DNA of 64,000 nt from contig NZ_JAVIFX010000009.1 of NCBI RefSeq assembly GCF_031157255.1, forward strand, positions 62,001 to 126,000, read 5' to 3'. The position numbers were made by a program, and so were the translations under genes. This DNA is from Bradyrhizobium sp. LHD-71. GTDB taxonomy: Bacteria; Pseudomonadota; Alphaproteobacteria; Rhizobiales; Xanthobacteraceae. The notes beneath the pieces were generated by a model, which worked only from the letters and a program-made list of their open reading frames with translations, searched no databases and was not told the DNA's origin. How positions within the stretch are numbered: the stretch's first letter is position 1; each line of letters begins with the position of its first letter. Below, piece by piece: positions 7,220 to 17,000 of the stretch.

Positions 7220-8182
7220 ATGCTCAGTTCGAAACTTTTGAGGGGCGTGCTCGTGGCGCTGTCTCTGGCCCCGGCAGCGGCTGTGGCGCAGGACTTTCCA
7301 ACGCGACCTATCACCTTCATCGTCCCGTGGGCCGCGGGCGGCGCGACCGATATCACCATTCGCGCGCTTGCGGATGCTGCGTCCAAGCATCTCGGTCAGC
7401 CGATCGTCGTCGAGAACAAGGCGGGCGGTGGCGGCACGGTCGGTGGCGCAACCATGGCTGCATCGGCCAAGCCGGATGGCTACACCATCGCGCAGATTCC
7501 GATCAGCATCTTCCGCTATCCGATCATGCAAGGTGCGACCTACGATCCGGTGAAGGATTTTACCTACATCGCCAATATCGCAGGCTACGTGTTCGCCGCC
7601 TACTGCTCCGCCGAGAGCAAGCTCGGCAACTGGAAGGACGTGATCGAGTACGCGAAGACCAATCCTGGCAAGTTGACGTATGCGTCACCGGGCCATGGCA
7701 CGTCGCCGAACATCGGCATGGAGCTGATGGCGGCTGCATCGGGCGTCAAGTTCACCGAGGTGCCGTTCAAGAGCACGAACGAGGTCAATCTCGCGGTGGC
7801 GGGCAATCACACGCTGTGCGGAGCAACCGGCCTCGACGCCAAGCCGCTTGCAGAAGCGGGCAGATTGAAGTTCGTGAACGTGTGGACGGCCGAGCCCAAT
7901 GCGAAACTGCCTGGCGTGCCGACGTTGAAGCAACTCGGCTATCCATATGTGTTCGATTCACCCTGGGGCGTTGCGGGGCCGAAAGGCATGGATCCGAAGG
8001 TCGTGGCGAAGCTTCAGGACGCGTTCAAGAAGGCAATGGATGACAAGACGTTCAAGGACGCGCTCGACAAGTACGATATGATACCGAACTGGATGGATGC
8101 CGCGACCTATACCAAGTTTGTCGCCGATTACATGGTCGCCGAGCGCGAGTCGCTGACCAAGCTAGGACTTGCGAAAAAATAG
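7220..8182 (+). CDS. TTT-family periplasmic substrate-binding protein (Bug/TctC), copy 4
   Basis: 320 residues, with a signal peptide ending AVAQDFPTRPI and a Shine-Dalgarno gtgagga before the ATG. The first binding loop is FIVPWAAGGATDITIRA, with Ala where the other copies have Pro or Ser. The lid reads FRYPIMQGATYDPVKDFTYIANIAGYVFAAYCSAESKLGNW, quite unlike copies 2 and 3. The second lobe carries VPFKSTNEVNLAVAGNHTLCGATGLDAKP. These differences in ligand-facing regions suggest a different substrate while the scaffold is conserved. It lies 147 bases after copy 3. Confidence 0.9.
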   Translation: MLSSKLLRGVLVALSLAPAAAVAQDFPTRPITFIVPWAAGGATDITIRALADAASKHLGQPIVVENKAGGGGTVGGATMAASAKPDGYTIAQIPISIFRYPIMQGATYDPVKDFTYIANIAGYVFAAYCSAESKLGNWKDVIEYAKTNPGKLTYASPGHGTSPNIGMELMAAASGVKFTEVPFKSTNEVNLAVAGNHTLCGATGLDAKPLAEAGRLKFVNVWTAEPNAKLPGVPTLKQLGYPYVFDSPWGVAGPKGMDPKVVAKLQDAFKKAMDDKTFKDALDKYDMIPNWMDAATYTKFVADYMVAERESLTKLGLAKK

Positions 8183-8191
8183 CTTGTTCCC

Positions 8192-8220
8192 CGCGCGAGC
8201 TCTGGCAAGGAGCTCGCGCG
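8192..8220 (+). terminator. Perfect 11-bp hairpin after receptor copy 4
   Basis: cgcgcgagctc (8192-8202) pairs exactly with gagctcgcgcg (8210-8220) around a 7-base loop, 9 bases after the stop. There is no T-run, so its role may be mRNA end protection. The remaining sequence to 8441 has no recognisable element. Confidence 0.4.
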
Positions 8221-8441
8221 ACACTTGCGCCCTCGTTTTGCACTGCGGAACAGGTTGACAGCTTCTCCGCCAGACGGATTAGATGAATCTGGGGTTCCTG
8301 GCCCGTTTCGGTTTTGCTGTTGGAAACGTTTCTAGCGGGTACCGGGCTTGCCGGGCGGCGAATGGCCACGTACAGCGTGCCGAACATGCGAAGCGAACAA
8401 GGTTTGGGCTCATGCCACGAACCACAACACGAGGGAATGGA

Positions 8442-9434
8442 ATGAGGACGAGGTACTTGAGGTCCGGAATTGTCGCATCGGTGCTGGCGGCGGCGATGTC
8501 GGTGACGACGCTGCTTTCGGTGGAAGCGCGCGCGCAGGATTTTCCGACCAAACCCGTCACGCTGATCGTGCCCTGGCCGGCAGGCGGCTCGACCGACATC
8601 ACGTTGCGCGCGATCGCGGAGGTGGCGAGCAAGCATCTGGGCCAGCCGATTGTCATCGAGAACAAGGCGGGCGGCAACGGAACAGTCGGTCCGGCGACGA
8701 TGGCGGCTTCTGCCAAGCCCGACGGCTACACCATCGCGCAAATTCCGATCACCGTCTTCCGCTTGCCGATGATGCAGCAGACGACTTGGGATGCAGACAA
8801 GGACTTCACCTACATCGTTCATCTCACCGGCTACACCTTCGGTGTGACCGCGAGCGCGGAAGGGCCGTTCAAGACCTGGAAGGACGTCGTCGACTACGCC
8901 AAAGCCAATCCCGGCAAGGTGACCTACGCGTCGCCAGGCGCAGGCGGCTCGCTACATATCGGCATGGAGCAGGTTGCGGCCAAGGACGGCATCAAGCTGA
9001 CGATGGTGCCGTTCAAGGGCGGTGCAGAGACCAATGCTGCAGTGCTGGGCCAACACACGATGCTGCAGGCAGATTCGACTGGCTGGAAGCCGCTGGTCGA
9101 CGCGGGCAAGCTCCGACTCCTGATGCTTTGGACGGCGGAGCGCTCACCCAACTACCCGAATGTGCCGACATTGAAGGAGCTCGGCTATCCATTCGTGTTC
9201 GATTCTCCGTTTGGCCTCGCAGGCCCGAAGGGCATGGACCCCAAGGTTGTGAAGGTGCTGCACGATGCTTTCAAAAAGGCGATCGACGACCCGTCGATCA
9301 AGGCGACGCTCGCCAAGTACGACATGGTGGCGAACTACAAGAACACGGAAGACTACGTGAAGTTCGTCAAGGAAGTGACCGATAGCGAACGCAAGGTCGT
9401 GGACAGCCTCGGACTGGGGAAGAAGACCAACTGA
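8442..9434 (+). CDS. TTT-family periplasmic substrate-binding protein (Bug/TctC), copy 5
   Basis: 330 residues from the ATG at 8442, which has a gaggga Shine-Dalgarno sequence and starts a long signal peptide ending EARAQDFPTKPV. The open frame extends further upstream without a signal peptide, so the longer version is rejected. The binding loop is LIVPWPAGGSTDITLRA. The second lobe reads VPFKGGAETNAAVLGQHTMLQADSTGWKP, which departs from the other copies. It lies 143 bases upstream of tctB, with only imperfect inverted repeats in between (9444-9461 and 9484-9523), so it is the receptor most directly linked to the membrane components. Confidence 0.9.
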   Translation: MRTRYLRSGIVASVLAAAMSVTTLLSVEARAQDFPTKPVTLIVPWPAGGSTDITLRAIAEVASKHLGQPIVIENKAGGNGTVGPATMAASAKPDGYTIAQIPITVFRLPMMQQTTWDADKDFTYIVHLTGYTFGVTASAEGPFKTWKDVVDYAKANPGKVTYASPGAGGSLHIGMEQVAAKDGIKLTMVPFKGGAETNAAVLGQHTMLQADSTGWKPLVDAGKLRLLMLWTAERSPNYPNVPTLKELGYPFVFDSPFGLAGPKGMDPKVVKVLHDAFKKAIDDPSIKATLAKYDMVANYKNTEDYVKFVKEVTDSERKVVDSLGLGKKTN

Positions 9435-9577
9435 CGACCGGCTGCCGGAACTATTTCCGGCGACCTCGCTCGTCTAACTCATGGGCGGACGAATGACGGC
9501 GGTGTCTCGTCGTTTGTCCGCCACTGACGAGTGACGATCGTACGTGCGGGGATGTCGCGCGCGAAGGGGAAAGAGTT

Positions 9578-10039
9578 GTGAGAATCGATAACACCGAGTT
9601 GTGGAGCGGTCTTGCGGGGCTGGCTCTAAGCGCTTTCGTGGTCTGGTCGGGCTACACCCTTGGCCTCGGCTCGATCAACGATCCCGGCTCCGGCTATGTG
9701 ATGTTCTATGCCGGCCTGCTGATGATCCTGTTCTCGCTGATCATCCTGTACAGCGCGATCAAGGACGGCGGTCCGACCTTCCTGTCGCTCTGGCGCAACG
9801 TGCTCTGGACCAAGCCGTTGATCGTGATCGCGCTGCTTATTGCGTTCACGCTGCTGTTCGAGACGCTCGGCTTTCTGGTCTCGACCATCATCCTCCTGAT
9901 TGCTCTTCTGCGCGTCATCGATCCCGTCGCGTGGTCGCGGGCGATCCCGATCGCGATTCTTGTGCCGCTCGTCGCCTGGTATGTGCTTCAGAAGCTGCTG
10001 CTCATTCAGTTGCCCTCGGGCGCTTTCGGGATTGGATAG
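9578..10039 (+). CDS. tctB: TTT transporter small membrane subunit TctB
   Basis: 153 residues with four predicted transmembrane helices (near residues 10-28, 40-60, 75-110 and 118-145), the usual TctB layout. The start codon is GTG at 9578, with gaaggggaaag upstream. TctB associates with the large permease TctA to couple carboxylate import to the ion gradient. Its stop lies 9 bases before the tctA start, so the two are cotranscribed. The family is poorly conserved in sequence, and the call rests on length, topology and position. Confidence 0.85.
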   Translation: MRIDNTELWSGLAGLALSAFVVWSGYTLGLGSINDPGSGYVMFYAGLLMILFSLIILYSAIKDGGPTFLSLWRNVLWTKPLIVIALLIAFTLLFETLGFLVSTIILLIALLRVIDPVAWSRAIPIAILVPLVAWYVLQKLLLIQLPSGAFGIG

Positions 10040-10048
10040 GGGCCGGCC

Positions 10049-11560
10049 ATGGAAACGCTCAATCTCGTCGCGCAGGGCTTTGGCGTCGCGCTTCAGCCGA
10101 TCAATCTGCTTCACTGCTTCATCGGCGTCTTCATCGGCACGCTGGTCGGCGTGCTGCCGGGCATCGGGCCGGTTTCGGCAATGTCACTATTGTTGCCGGT
10201 GACGCTCGCGGGCACGCCCGAATCCGGCATCATCATGATGGCCGGCATCTACTATGGTGCCATGTACGGAGGATCGACGACGTCGATCCTCGTCAATATT
10301 CCCGGCGAGGCGGCCTCCGTCGTCACATGTATCGATGGCCACCAGATGGCGAAGCAGGGTCGCGCCGGACCCGCGCTCGGCATCTCGGCGCTGGGGTCTT
10401 TCATCGCCGGCACCTTCGCGATCATCCTGCTGATGCTGATCGCGCCACGGCTTGCCGAAATCGCCATTGCATTCGGCCCCGCCGAATACTTCAGCCTGAT
10501 GGTTCTCGGCCTGGTAATGCTGACCTTCTTGACGCAAGGCTCGATGGCCAAGGCGCTGCTGATGGCCTGTCTCGGCCTGGTTCTGGGACTGGTCGGTCTC
10601 GACAGCATCAATGCGCAGCCGCGCCTGACTTTCGGCAGCATCCACTTCATCGACGGCATCGGCATCGTTCCGCTGGTTATGGGCCTGTTCGGCGTTGCGG
10701 AGGTTCTCTACAACACCGAGCAGTCGCTGAAGCGCGAGGTCGTTTCGGCCAACATTTCGAACATGTTCCCCAACAAGGATGACTGGAAGCGGAGCGCGGG
10801 GCCGATCGGCCGCGGCACTGTGCTCGGCTTCTTTCTGGGCGTGTTGCCGGGCGGCGGCGCGGTGGTGTCCACTTTCGCGTCCTATGCGCTTGAAAAGCGG
10901 CTGTCGTCCTACCCCGAACGCTTCGGCAAAGGCGTGATCGAGGGCGTCGCCGGACCGGAGGCCGCCAATAACGCGGCTGCCGGTGGCGCGTTCATTCCAT
11001 TGATGACGCTGGGTATCCCGCCGAACGTGGTGATGGCGCTGCTGCTCGGCGCATTCATCATCCACGGGCTCCAGCCAGGACCTTTGATGATCGCGCAGAA
11101 CCCGAAATTGTTCTGGGGCATCATCGCCAGCATGTACATCGGCAACCTGATGCTGCTGGTGCTCAATCTGCCGCTGATCGGAATGTGGGTACGACTGCTG
11201 AAGCTGCCCTACAACGTGCTGTTCCCTTTGATCCTCCTGTTCACGATCATCGGTGTGTACGCTTCGGGCAACAATGTCTTCGACATCTACGTCATGATCT
11301 TCTTCGGCATCACGGGCTACTTCATGCGCAAGTTCGGCTTCGAGCCCGCGCCGCTGGTACTGGCCTTCGTGCTGGGGCCGCTGCTGGAGAACAATCTGCG
11401 CAAGGCGTTGATCCTGTCGCAGGGTGATCTCGCCACGTTCCTGCAGCGACCGATCTCCGCGGCCTGTCTGATCATCGCCGTCGGCCTGCTGCTCAGTCCG
11501 ATGTTGCCGACGATCCGCAAGAAGCGCGAGGTGGTGGCGCTCGATTCCGAAGCGTCCTGA
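10049..11560 (+). CDS. tctA: TTT transporter large membrane subunit TctA
   Basis: 503 residues with about twelve hydrophobic helices. The family signature is clear: GVLPGIGPVSAMSLLLP, then GAMYGGSTTSILVNIPGEAASVVTCIDGHQMAKQGRAGPALG near residues 70-115, and a repeated GVLPGGGAVVSTFASYALEK in the second half. The internal repeat reflects the inverted two-fold architecture known for TctA. This is the only permease in the locus, so it presumably serves all five receptors. The conserved carboxylate-handling region shows no defect. A strong terminator follows directly. Confidence 0.93.
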   Translation: METLNLVAQGFGVALQPINLLHCFIGVFIGTLVGVLPGIGPVSAMSLLLPVTLAGTPESGIIMMAGIYYGAMYGGSTTSILVNIPGEAASVVTCIDGHQMAKQGRAGPALGISALGSFIAGTFAIILLMLIAPRLAEIAIAFGPAEYFSLMVLGLVMLTFLTQGSMAKALLMACLGLVLGLVGLDSINAQPRLTFGSIHFIDGIGIVPLVMGLFGVAEVLYNTEQSLKREVVSANISNMFPNKDDWKRSAGPIGRGTVLGFFLGVLPGGGAVVSTFASYALEKRLSSYPERFGKGVIEGVAGPEAANNAAAGGAFIPLMTLGIPPNVVMALLLGAFIIHGLQPGPLMIAQNPKLFWGIIASMYIGNLMLLVLNLPLIGMWVRLLKLPYNVLFPLILLFTIIGVYASGNNVFDIYVMIFFGITGYFMRKFGFEPAPLVLAFVLGPLLENNLRKALILSQGDLATFLQRPISAACLIIAVGLLLSPMLPTIRKKREVVALDSEAS

Positions 11561-11580
11561 GCGACAGTGTCCACGATCGG

Positions 11581-11609
11581 AAAAAGCCGGCCATTTTGGC
11601 CGGCTTTTT
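11581..11609 (+). terminator. Rho-independent terminator of the tctBA operon
   Basis: aaaaagccggcc and ggccggcttttt form a perfect 12-bp palindromic stem around a 5-base loop, with the T-run built into the right arm. It starts 20 bases after the tctA stop and marks the end of the TTT locus. Its A-run makes it potentially bidirectional. Confidence 0.9.
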
Positions 11610-11730
11610 ATTGTTTCCACCGGCTATGCTGGCGCTGCAACCACCTATTTGCCATCGACGGGCCAATGACGCTGGCGTCGCCGACCGGTCCTGCTATGTT
11701 CCACACAGCGAAACGGTGCACTGGCGCGCT

Positions 11731-11866
11731 GTTCTGACGTTTCGACCGGCCTGCTGCAATCAGCTTCGTCGGAACGTCAGAACCGAGGACCGCGCTGGAA
11801 TAAGGTCGGTGGTGTCCTTTTCGTTTCTGACGCCCGCGTGAAAGACGCGTGGCGGGCGTCAGAAAC
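11731..11866. repeat. Two successive inverted repeats sharing TTCTGACG ends
   Basis: The first pair is 11731-11746 with 11768-11783 (15 of 16 bases complementary, 21-base loop). The second is 11823-11837 with 11852-11866 (15 of 15, 14-base loop). Both pairs begin with the same outer octamer, TTCTGACG, and close with its complement CGTCAGAA, so four copies alternate in orientation over 136 bases upstream of the LysR gene. They could be operator sites or a small palindromic mobile repeat. Confidence 0.6.
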
Positions 11867-11915
11867 AGGATACCGGTGCGACTGTTCGACGAGAGGGGCG
11901 CACGGAGGGAACTGG

Positions 11916-12899
11916 ATGTTCGATCTCGATCTGCTTCGATTGTTCGTGAAGGTCGCCGAGCTTGGCAGCATCGCCGCTGCCGCGCGCGCGGAGGGCATCT
12001 CGCCGTCCTTCGCAAGCCGTCGGATCACCGCGCTGGAGCAGACGCTGAACAGTCGGCTCGTCGTGCGCACCACACGCAACCTGATGCTGACCAACGCCGG
12101 GCAGGCTTGCCTGTCCTGGGCGCGCGACAACCTCAACCGCCATGACCAGTTGATCGACGAGCTGTCGTCGCTGGAGGGGGTGCCACGCGGCGTCGTCCGC
12201 GTCGCCTCTCACATCTACACCGGACATACCTATCTGAACGACACGATCCGCGAATTTCGTATCGCTTACCCGGACGTTCATTTTCAGATCACGATCAGCG
12301 ACCGGCCGGCGCGCCTCGTCACCGAAGGCTACGACATCGCCATTCATTCCGGTCCGATGCCGGAGGGAAATTTCGTCGGCCGCAGGATCCGGAACTATCA
12401 CCGCTTCGTCTGCGCGTCGCCTGACTATCTCGGGCGTCATTTCGTGCCGGTAACACCGCGCGATCTCGACCGCCTCGACATCCTCAACCATTCGCTCAAC
12501 GAGCCGACAACGTGGCATTTTCGCCAGGAGGACGGGGCAGTGGTGATGCAGCCATTGCGTCCGGTGATCGAGTGCAATTCCTATCTGCTGCTGCGCGATC
12601 TTGCATTGAAGGGCACTGGTGTCATTCGTATCAGCGAGAACATGATTGGCGCGGAAATCGCGCAAGGGAGGCTCGTAAGGCTGCTGCCGAGATATCGCTG
12701 CGTCGATCCCGGCGGAGACGACTATGCCGTCCGCCTTGTCTATCCTGATCGGCACCTGCCTTTCCGTGTGCAATTGTTTGCGCAGCATTTGCTCGAGCGG
12801 TGGGGCGGCGGGCGCTCGCCGGAAGAGGAAGTCGAGCACACGATTCCCAACGTGCCGCCGGTCGTACCGCATTCCGAACGGCAGTCGGAACGGCTCTAA
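11916..12899 (+). CDS. LysR family transcriptional regulator
   Basis: 327 residues. The N-terminal helix-turn-helix (residues 1-60) reads FDLDLLRLFVKVAELGSIAAAARAEGISPSFASRRITALEQTLNSRLVVRTTRNLMLTNAG in consecutive segments. It is followed by the two-domain LysR effector-binding region (DIAIHSGPMPEGNFVGRRIRNYHRFVCASPDYL). The ATG at 11916 follows a ggaggga Shine-Dalgarno sequence; an in-frame GTG further upstream lies inside the second inverted repeat and is unlikely. The crotonase gene follows on the same strand 123 bases later and is a possible target. The last thirty residues are polar and not typical, which may be family variation. Confidence 0.88.
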   Translation: MFDLDLLRLFVKVAELGSIAAAARAEGISPSFASRRITALEQTLNSRLVVRTTRNLMLTNAGQACLSWARDNLNRHDQLIDELSSLEGVPRGVVRVASHIYTGHTYLNDTIREFRIAYPDVHFQITISDRPARLVTEGYDIAIHSGPMPEGNFVGRRIRNYHRFVCASPDYLGRHFVPVTPRDLDRLDILNHSLNEPTTWHFRQEDGAVVMQPLRPVIECNSYLLLRDLALKGTGVIRISENMIGAEIAQGRLVRLLPRYRCVDPGGDDYAVRLVYPDRHLPFRVQLFAQHLLERWGGGRSPEEEVEHTIPNVPPVVPHSERQSERL

Positions 12900-13022
12900 G
12901 AGTTTCCAAGCGACGCTGTTTGCCTACGGTGCCGCAGCAACAATGCTGCCGCGCCGCGCGGTCGCCTGCCTGCAAGTTGGGGGGCTGTCGGAGGCGCTGC
13001 GCCAGTGGAAGAGGAGACCATC

Positions 13023-13811
13023 GTGGCCGAACCCGTCCTCACATACGAAGTGAAGAATGAGATTGCCTATATCACGCTGAACCGACCGCATCGACGCAAC
13101 GCGTTGAACGACGAACTCTCGCACGAATTGATCAAGGTGTGGCCGAAGTTCGAGAAGGACGACTCCGCGCGCGTCGGCATCCTGCGCGCCGAAGGGCGCG
13201 ATTTTTGCGTTGGCCTCGACCTCAATCCGGGGGAAGTGAAGAACGAAATCCCGCACCTGATGCATCAGGCCTATCCCCGCAACGGTACTGAAACCTTCAA
13301 GCCGCTGATCGCCGCAGTGCAGGGCAACTGCATGGGTGGCGGCTACGCTTTCGCCGTGCGTGGTTGTGATTTCACGATCATGGCCGAGAATGCGCGGCTC
13401 GGCTTTCCCGAGGCGCGTGCCGGCATTTCGATCGCTCCGATCGACTATGTGCCGCTGATGCCGTTCAAGATCAGCCTCGAGTTCATGATGCTTGCCTACA
13501 AGGGCGGACGCTTCATGGATGCGCAACGCGCCTATCAGTTCGGCATCGTCAACGAGGTGGTGCCTGAGAGCGAACTGCTCGCCGCGGCCGAGCGCTGGGC
13601 GGAGATGATCAAGACTATCCCCCAGCTCTACATCAAGGCGATCAAGTACGGACACTACAAGGCGATGCATATGGAATATCTGCAGCGCGAGATGGATTAC
13701 GTGCACTACATCTGGCCGCAGCAGATCAGCGAAGAGCGTAAAGAGGCAGCCGCCTCGATGCGCGAGAAGCGCGAGCCGGATTATCGGAAGACGAAGAAGA
13801 AGGCCGGGTAG
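13023..13811 (+). CDS. Enoyl-CoA hydratase/isomerase (crotonase) family protein
   Basis: 262 residues from the GTG at 13023, chosen because gaggaga precedes it at good spacing; an in-frame GTG at 13005 is the alternative. Crotonase features are NRPHRRNALND near the start, the oxyanion-hole segment GNCMGGGYAFAVRGCD and the conserved FPEARAGI. Of the two catalytic glutamates of classical hydratases, the second is present (E130). The first, expected two residues after the GGG, is alanine (A109). One-glutamate members are often isomerases or act on unusual acyl-CoA substrates, so simple hydration of crotonyl-CoA is doubtful. The C-terminus is long, helical and basic. Confidence 0.85.
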   Translation: MAEPVLTYEVKNEIAYITLNRPHRRNALNDELSHELIKVWPKFEKDDSARVGILRAEGRDFCVGLDLNPGEVKNEIPHLMHQAYPRNGTETFKPLIAAVQGNCMGGGYAFAVRGCDFTIMAENARLGFPEARAGISIAPIDYVPLMPFKISLEFMMLAYKGGRFMDAQRAYQFGIVNEVVPESELLAAAERWAEMIKTIPQLYIKAIKYGHYKAMHMEYLQREMDYVHYIWPQQISEERKEAAASMREKREPDYRKTKKKAG

Positions 13812-13825
13812 GCGAGGTGAGGCAC

Positions 13826-13857
13826 GTAGCCCGGGTGAGCGAAGCGACACCCGGGAG
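13826..13857. repeat. Short dispersed hairpin of the GTAGCCCGGGTGAGCGAAGC type
   Basis: cccgggtg and cacccggg pair around agcgaagcga. This sequence type is scattered through Bradyrhizobium-like genomes. Here it lies between the convergent crotonase and RND genes and may also act as a transcription end. Confidence 0.55.
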
Positions 13858-13883
13858 CTGCTTTGCGACAACGCTCCATCATT

Positions 13884-14012
13884 GCAAGGCATAGCCGTTC
13901 GAAGAACGGCGTCGCTTCACTCGCCTATGGCGACGAAGTAATCCAGCGCGGCTGTCGCAACCTCAGGCTGGATTACTTCGCTTCGACTGCCACGACGAGT
14001 GAGCAGCCATTG
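13884..14012. repeat. Dispersed palindromic element, GAAGTAATCCAG family
   Basis: Perfect 13-bp arms cgaagtaatccag (13934-13946) and ctggattacttcg (13968-13980) lie inside a longer imperfect palindrome bounded by attgcaaggc and gcagccattgcg. The element at 54021-54099 is a second copy with gaagcaatccag arms. Confidence 0.6.
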
Positions 14013-14030
14013 CGACGGATGGAGTTGCGC

Positions 14031-17000
14031 TTACTCCGCCGGCGTTGTCGCCGTGTGGCGGCCACCCTGCTGCTCCTCCGGTGATTCCACCGTCCGCGTG
14101 ACGAGACGGAAGAACAGGGGGACGAAGATGATGGCGAGTGCGGTTGCCGCGATCATGCCGCCGATTACGCCGGTGCCGATCGAGTGGCGTGCGGCGGACC
14201 CTGCGCCGGTCGAGATGGCCAGCGGCAGCACGCCGAGGATGAAGGCCAGCGACGTCATGATGATCGGGCGGAAGCGCAGGCGCGCCGCTTCGACCGCGCT
14301 GTCGAAGATCGATGCGCCTTCGTGGTGTCGTTGCGCTGCGAACTCGACGATCAGGATCGCATTCTTGGCCGCAAGGCCGATCAGCGTGATCAAGCCGATC
14401 TGGAAATACAGATCGTTCTCGATGCCGCGCAGCCAGATTGCGACGATTGCTCCGAACAATGCGAACGGCACTGCGGTCAGCACCGCCAGCGGCAGCGACC
14501 AGCGCTCGTACTGCGCGGCCAGGATCAGGAACACCATCAGCAGGCCGAACAGGAAGCCCTGATAGCCTGTGCCCGCGGTGGAGACCTCCTGATAGGCCGA
14601 ACCTGTCCAACCGATGGTGAAGTCGGGCGGCAGCTCCTTGTTGACGACGTCTTGGATCGCCTCCAGCGCCTGACCCGACGAATAGCCGGGCGCCGGGTTG
14701 CCCATGATCTTGGCGGCTGGGAAGATGTTGAAGCGCTCCACCGTGTCGGGGCCGATGATGCGCTCGACCTTGACCAGCGCGTCGAGCGGCACCATCGCGC
14801 CGGTGTCGGCGCGCACGTAGAGGAACCGCATGTCGTCGGGCGAGTGTCGGAAATCGGCCTCGGAGGAGAGGCTGACGCGGAACGTGCGGCCGTACAACTG
14901 GAAGTCGTTCACGTAGAGGCTGCCGAACGCGCTCTGCATGGTATCGAAGATCGTCGTCATCGGCACGCCGAGCGTCTTTGCCTTGTCGCGGTCGACCGTG
15001 GTCCGGTACTGCGGCACGGCGGTGGAGAACAGCGTCTGCACGCCGGTCAGCTCCGGCCGCTGTGCGGCTGCGGCGACGACCTTGTTCGCCGCCTGTGCGA
15101 GGTTCTGCAGCGAGCCGCCGGAGCGGTCCTGCAGATAGAGTTCGAAGCCGCCGGTCATGCTGATGCCCTGGATCGGCGGCGGATTGATGCCGAACATGAT
15201 GCCGTCGCGGAAGGTCGCGTTCAGCGCGCCGAAGGATTGCGCCAGGACGCGCGCATCCTCGGACGGCTTCGTGCGCTCGGACCAGTCCTTCAGCGTGACG
15301 AAGGCGACACCCGCGCTGGTTTTTTGCGCAAATGACAGGACGTCGAAGCCAGCCATGGAGAAGACGTTTCCGACCGCCGGATTTTCCCGCGCGCCGGCGA
15401 CGATCTTTTGCGCCACGGCGCTGGTGCGTTCCAGTGATGCGGCCGGGGGCAGCATGGTCACGAGCAGGTTGTAACCCTGGTCCTCATCCGGCAACAGGCC
15501 GCTCGGTACGCGCATGAACAAGAGTCCGGTCAAACCCAGCATGACGGCGACGAGCGCCAGCGACTGGAAGGTGTGCCTCAGGAAATACGCGACGATGCTG
15601 CTGAACCGGTCGGTAATCCAGTCGAAGACACGGTTGAAGACGCGGAACGGTGCGACCGGCTCTCGATGCTGCAACTGGAGGAAGATCGCGCCGAGCGCCG
15701 GCGTCAGCGTCAGCGCGACGATGCCGGAGATCACCACCGACACCGAGATCGTCACCGCAAACTGCCGGTAAAGTTGACCGGCAAGTCCACCGAGGAACGA
15801 CACTGGAATGAACACGGCGCACAGCGTCAGCACGATCGCGACGATCGGCCCGCTGACCTGGTTCATCGCCTTGATCGCGGCCTCGCGCGGCTCCAGCCGC
15901 TCCGTGCGCATGATGCGCTCGATGTTCTCCAGCACCACGATCGCGTCGTCGACGACGATGCCGATCGCCAGCACCAGGCCGAACAGCGTCAGGAGGTTGA
16001 TGGAGAAACCCAGCGCGTACATGCCAGCGAAGGTGCCGACAATTGATACCGGCAATGCCAGCACCGGGATGATCGTCGCGCGAACGTTCTGCAGGAACAG
16101 GAAGATCACCAGCACGACGAGGATGATCGCCTCGATGAACGTCATGACGACTTCCTCGATCGAAACCTCGACGAAGCGCGTGGTGTCGAACGGGATATCG
16201 TAGGTCAGATCCTCAGGGAAACGCTTGGAAAGGCGCTCCATCGCGGCCTTGACCTCCTTCGTCACCTGGATCGCGTTGGCCCCGGGCTGCAGGAAGACGC
16301 CGATCGGCACCGCCGGGCGGCCGTTGAAGGTCGCGTCGAGTGAATAGTCCTGTGCGCCGAGCTCTACACGCGCGACGTCCTTGATGCGCAGGGCGCCGCC
16401 GAACTCGTCGGTGCGCAGAATAATGTTCTCGAACTCCTTCGGGTCGCTGTAGCGGGCTTGCGTCGAGACCTGGTAGGTGAATTCCGTCCTTTCCTTTTGC
16501 GGCTGCTCGCCGAACCGGCCGGCGGAGAACTGATTGTTCTGCTCGCGGATAGCGGCGGCGATGTCACTGGGCGTGAGGCCGAGCTCTGAAAGCCTGTCCG
16601 GGCGCTGCCAGATGCGCATGGAGTAGTTGGAGGCTCCGAACAGAACGGCATCGCCCACACCCGGCGTGCGCCGCAACTCGTCGATGACGTTGATCAGCGC
16701 ATAGTTGGAAACGAAGATGGTGTCGTACCGACCGCCCGGCGACGACATCGCGATCACTTCCAGGATCGAGGAGGAGCGCTTCTGCACTTGAACGCCGAGA
16801 CGCTGCACCTCCTGCGGTAGCAGCGGCAGCGCGCGCTGGACACGGTTGTTGACGTTGATGGTTGCCTGATCGGGATCGGTGCCGATCTGGAAGGTAACCG
16901 TCAGGGTGAGCGTGCCGGAGCCGGTGGAAGTCGAGCGCATGTAGAGCATGTTCTCGACGCCGTTGACCTGCTGCTCGAGCGGAGCGGCAACCGTAGAGGC

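Noticed and set aside
10187-11620. Long minus-strand open frame opposite tctA
   Set aside because: It is a shadow of a strongly conserved membrane permease in GC-rich codons; its Gln/His/Arg-rich product shows no domain and it has no ribosome site.
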